From Paradesertivirga sp036399495 (GTDB taxonomy: Bacteria > Bacteroidota > Bacteroidia > Sphingobacteriales > Sphingobacteriaceae): a DNA stretch of 64,000 bases. The stretch lies in the NCBI GenBank assembly GCA_036399495.1, contig DASWMZ010000059.1, positions 18,940 through 82,939 on the forward strand, written 5' to 3'. Position numbers and translations under genes: made by a program. Below the pieces are notes generated by a model. The model was not told the origin of the DNA. It was given only the letters and a program-made list of their open reading frames with translations, and made no database searches. Shown here piece by piece: positions 63,179-64,000 of the stretch (the stretch's first letter is position 1; every line of letters begins with the position of its first letter).

Positions 63179-64000
63179 ATGTGGCTAAAGAAACTTTCTC
63201 TTCTAAATTTTAAAAATTATCAGGAAGCAGACTTGCAATTTTCAGCTGCCGTAAATGCTTTCGCTGGGAATAACGGTGCCGGAAAAACGAACCTTTTGGA
63301 CGCTATACATTACCTTTCTCTTTGTAAGAGCTATTTCAATCCAATTGATTCTCAGCAGATAAAACAGAACGAAGAATTTTTTATGATTCAGGGTGCTTTT
63401 GAAAAAGAGCATTCAGAAGAAATGGTTGCCTGCTCGCTAAAGCGAAATCAGAAGAAGCAGTTTAAGCGTAATAAAAAAGATTATCAGCGACTGGCAGATC
63501 ATATCGGCCTTTTCCCGTTGGTAATGATTTCGCCCTATGATATCAGTATCATTATTGAAGGTAGTGAAGAGCGACGTCGGTTTATAGATAATGTTATCTC
63601 TCAAACTGACAACCAATACCTAGACGAGTTAATACTTTATAACAAGAATCTTGCTAACCGGAATGCCCTGCTCAAAAGTATTGCTCAAACCGGCAGATAT
63701 GATGCGCATTTGATGGAAATTTATGATGATCAATTGATCTCTTCTGGCAACAACATCTTCGCAAAGCGGAAAGTTTTTATGGAAGCTTTTCTGCCAGTTT
63801 TTGCTTCGCATTACCAATATTTAAGTGAAAGTGCAGAAGAGGTAGAATTGATCTACGATTCCCAGTTGGCTAAGGATGATTTTTCAATCCTACTAAAAAA
63901 ATCACTAGAACGTGATCGTGCTTTAGAGCGAACAACCACTGGGATTCACAAAGATGACTTGTTGTGCAGTATCCATAGTTTGCCGCTTAAAAAGTTTGGA
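63179..64000 (+). CDS. recF: DNA replication and repair protein RecF (3' end cut by window)
   Basis: The first 274 residues are visible and the frame stays open to the last base. Walker A AGNNGAGKTN is at about 29-38, LSLLNFKNYQEADLQF is the family start, and HYLSLCKSYF, ISPYDISIIIEGSEERRRFID and TTGIHKDDL near the edge are conserved RecF blocks. It binds DNA gaps as an SMC-like ATPase and assists RecA loading. The start is ATG at 63179. Confidence 0.96.
   Translation, partial: MWLKKLSLLNFKNYQEADLQFSAAVNAFAGNNGAGKTNLLDAIHYLSLCKSYFNPIDSQQIKQNEEFFMIQGAFEKEHSEEMVACSLKRNQKKQFKRNKKDYQRLADHIGLFPLVMISPYDISIIIEGSEERRRFIDNVISQTDNQYLDELILYNKNLANRNALLKSIAQTGRYDAHLMEIYDDQLISSGNNIFAKRKVFMEAFLPVFASHYQYLSESAEEVELIYDSQLAKDDFSILLKKSLERDRALERTTTGIHKDDLLCSIHSLPLKKFG

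Noticed and set aside
1..64000. CRISPR array, tRNA or rRNA genes
   Set aside because: No regularly spaced direct repeats of 25-40 bp and no cloverleaf or rRNA-like sequence was seen by eye; a covariance-model scan would be decisive.

Overview
This 64-kb window looks like chromosome from a free-living member of the Bacteroidota, probably the Sphingobacteriales (Pedobacter/Mucilaginibacter-like). That placement is an inference from gene content. The supporting signs are an OstA-like protein, an UpxY-type NusG paralogue in an exopolysaccharide operon, bacillithiol genes (bshA and a YtxJ-type protein), very few Shine-Dalgarno sequences, and several TAnnTTTG promoter boxes, some almost touching the start codon. 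No tRNA, rRNA, CRISPR array, integrase or transposase was found.

Region 1 (48-26763, all minus strand) is one long exopolysaccharide operon read from right to left. It begins with Wza (outer-membrane export lipoprotein), Wzc (tyrosine autokinase) and an UpxY/NusG-like antiterminator. An asparagine synthetase-like amidotransferase, a GT4 enzyme and an ABC exporter (Wzm/Wzt) follow. The rest is two methyltransferases, a GT10 fucosyltransferase-like enzyme, about ten more glycosyltransferases, two acyltransferase-3 membrane proteins and two tandem paralogous Wzy-like polymerases. Most of the modification genes overlap or nearly touch, whereas the promoter-proximal spacers hold hairpins and short repeats. 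Neither a Wzx flippase nor an initiating phosphoglycosyltransferase is visible; they may lie beyond the left edge.

Region 2 (27015-33016) holds a divergent GT2 gene, small proteins, a receiver-only response regulator and a sulfur operon. The operon encodes a siroheme sulfite/nitrite reductase with a C-terminal HEPN-like domain, a fusion of siroheme synthase with a TauE/SafE transporter, and a cysteine-bearing Rrf2 regulator.

Region 3 (33157-48778) is housekeeping. It contains tilS with two small genes, a divergent OstA-like gene, rdgB with a possible HolD-like gene, a SurA-like PPIase with a MoxR ATPase, cysS, and a mutL-rhomboid-rhomboid-EEP operon. A 559-bp gene-free stretch at 41215-41773 contains a striking nested inverted-repeat element.

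Region 4 (48942-64000) contains a GH3-remnant/serine-hydrolase fusion, bshA, an RluB-type pseudouridine synthase with a long charged N-terminal tail, a lytic transglycosylase, uvrA, the NAD(P)HX repair enzyme, lipA, an OsmC protein, the YtxJ-type protein, a 38-residue lipoprotein, ribH, a TPR membrane protein and the start of recF, which runs off the right edge.
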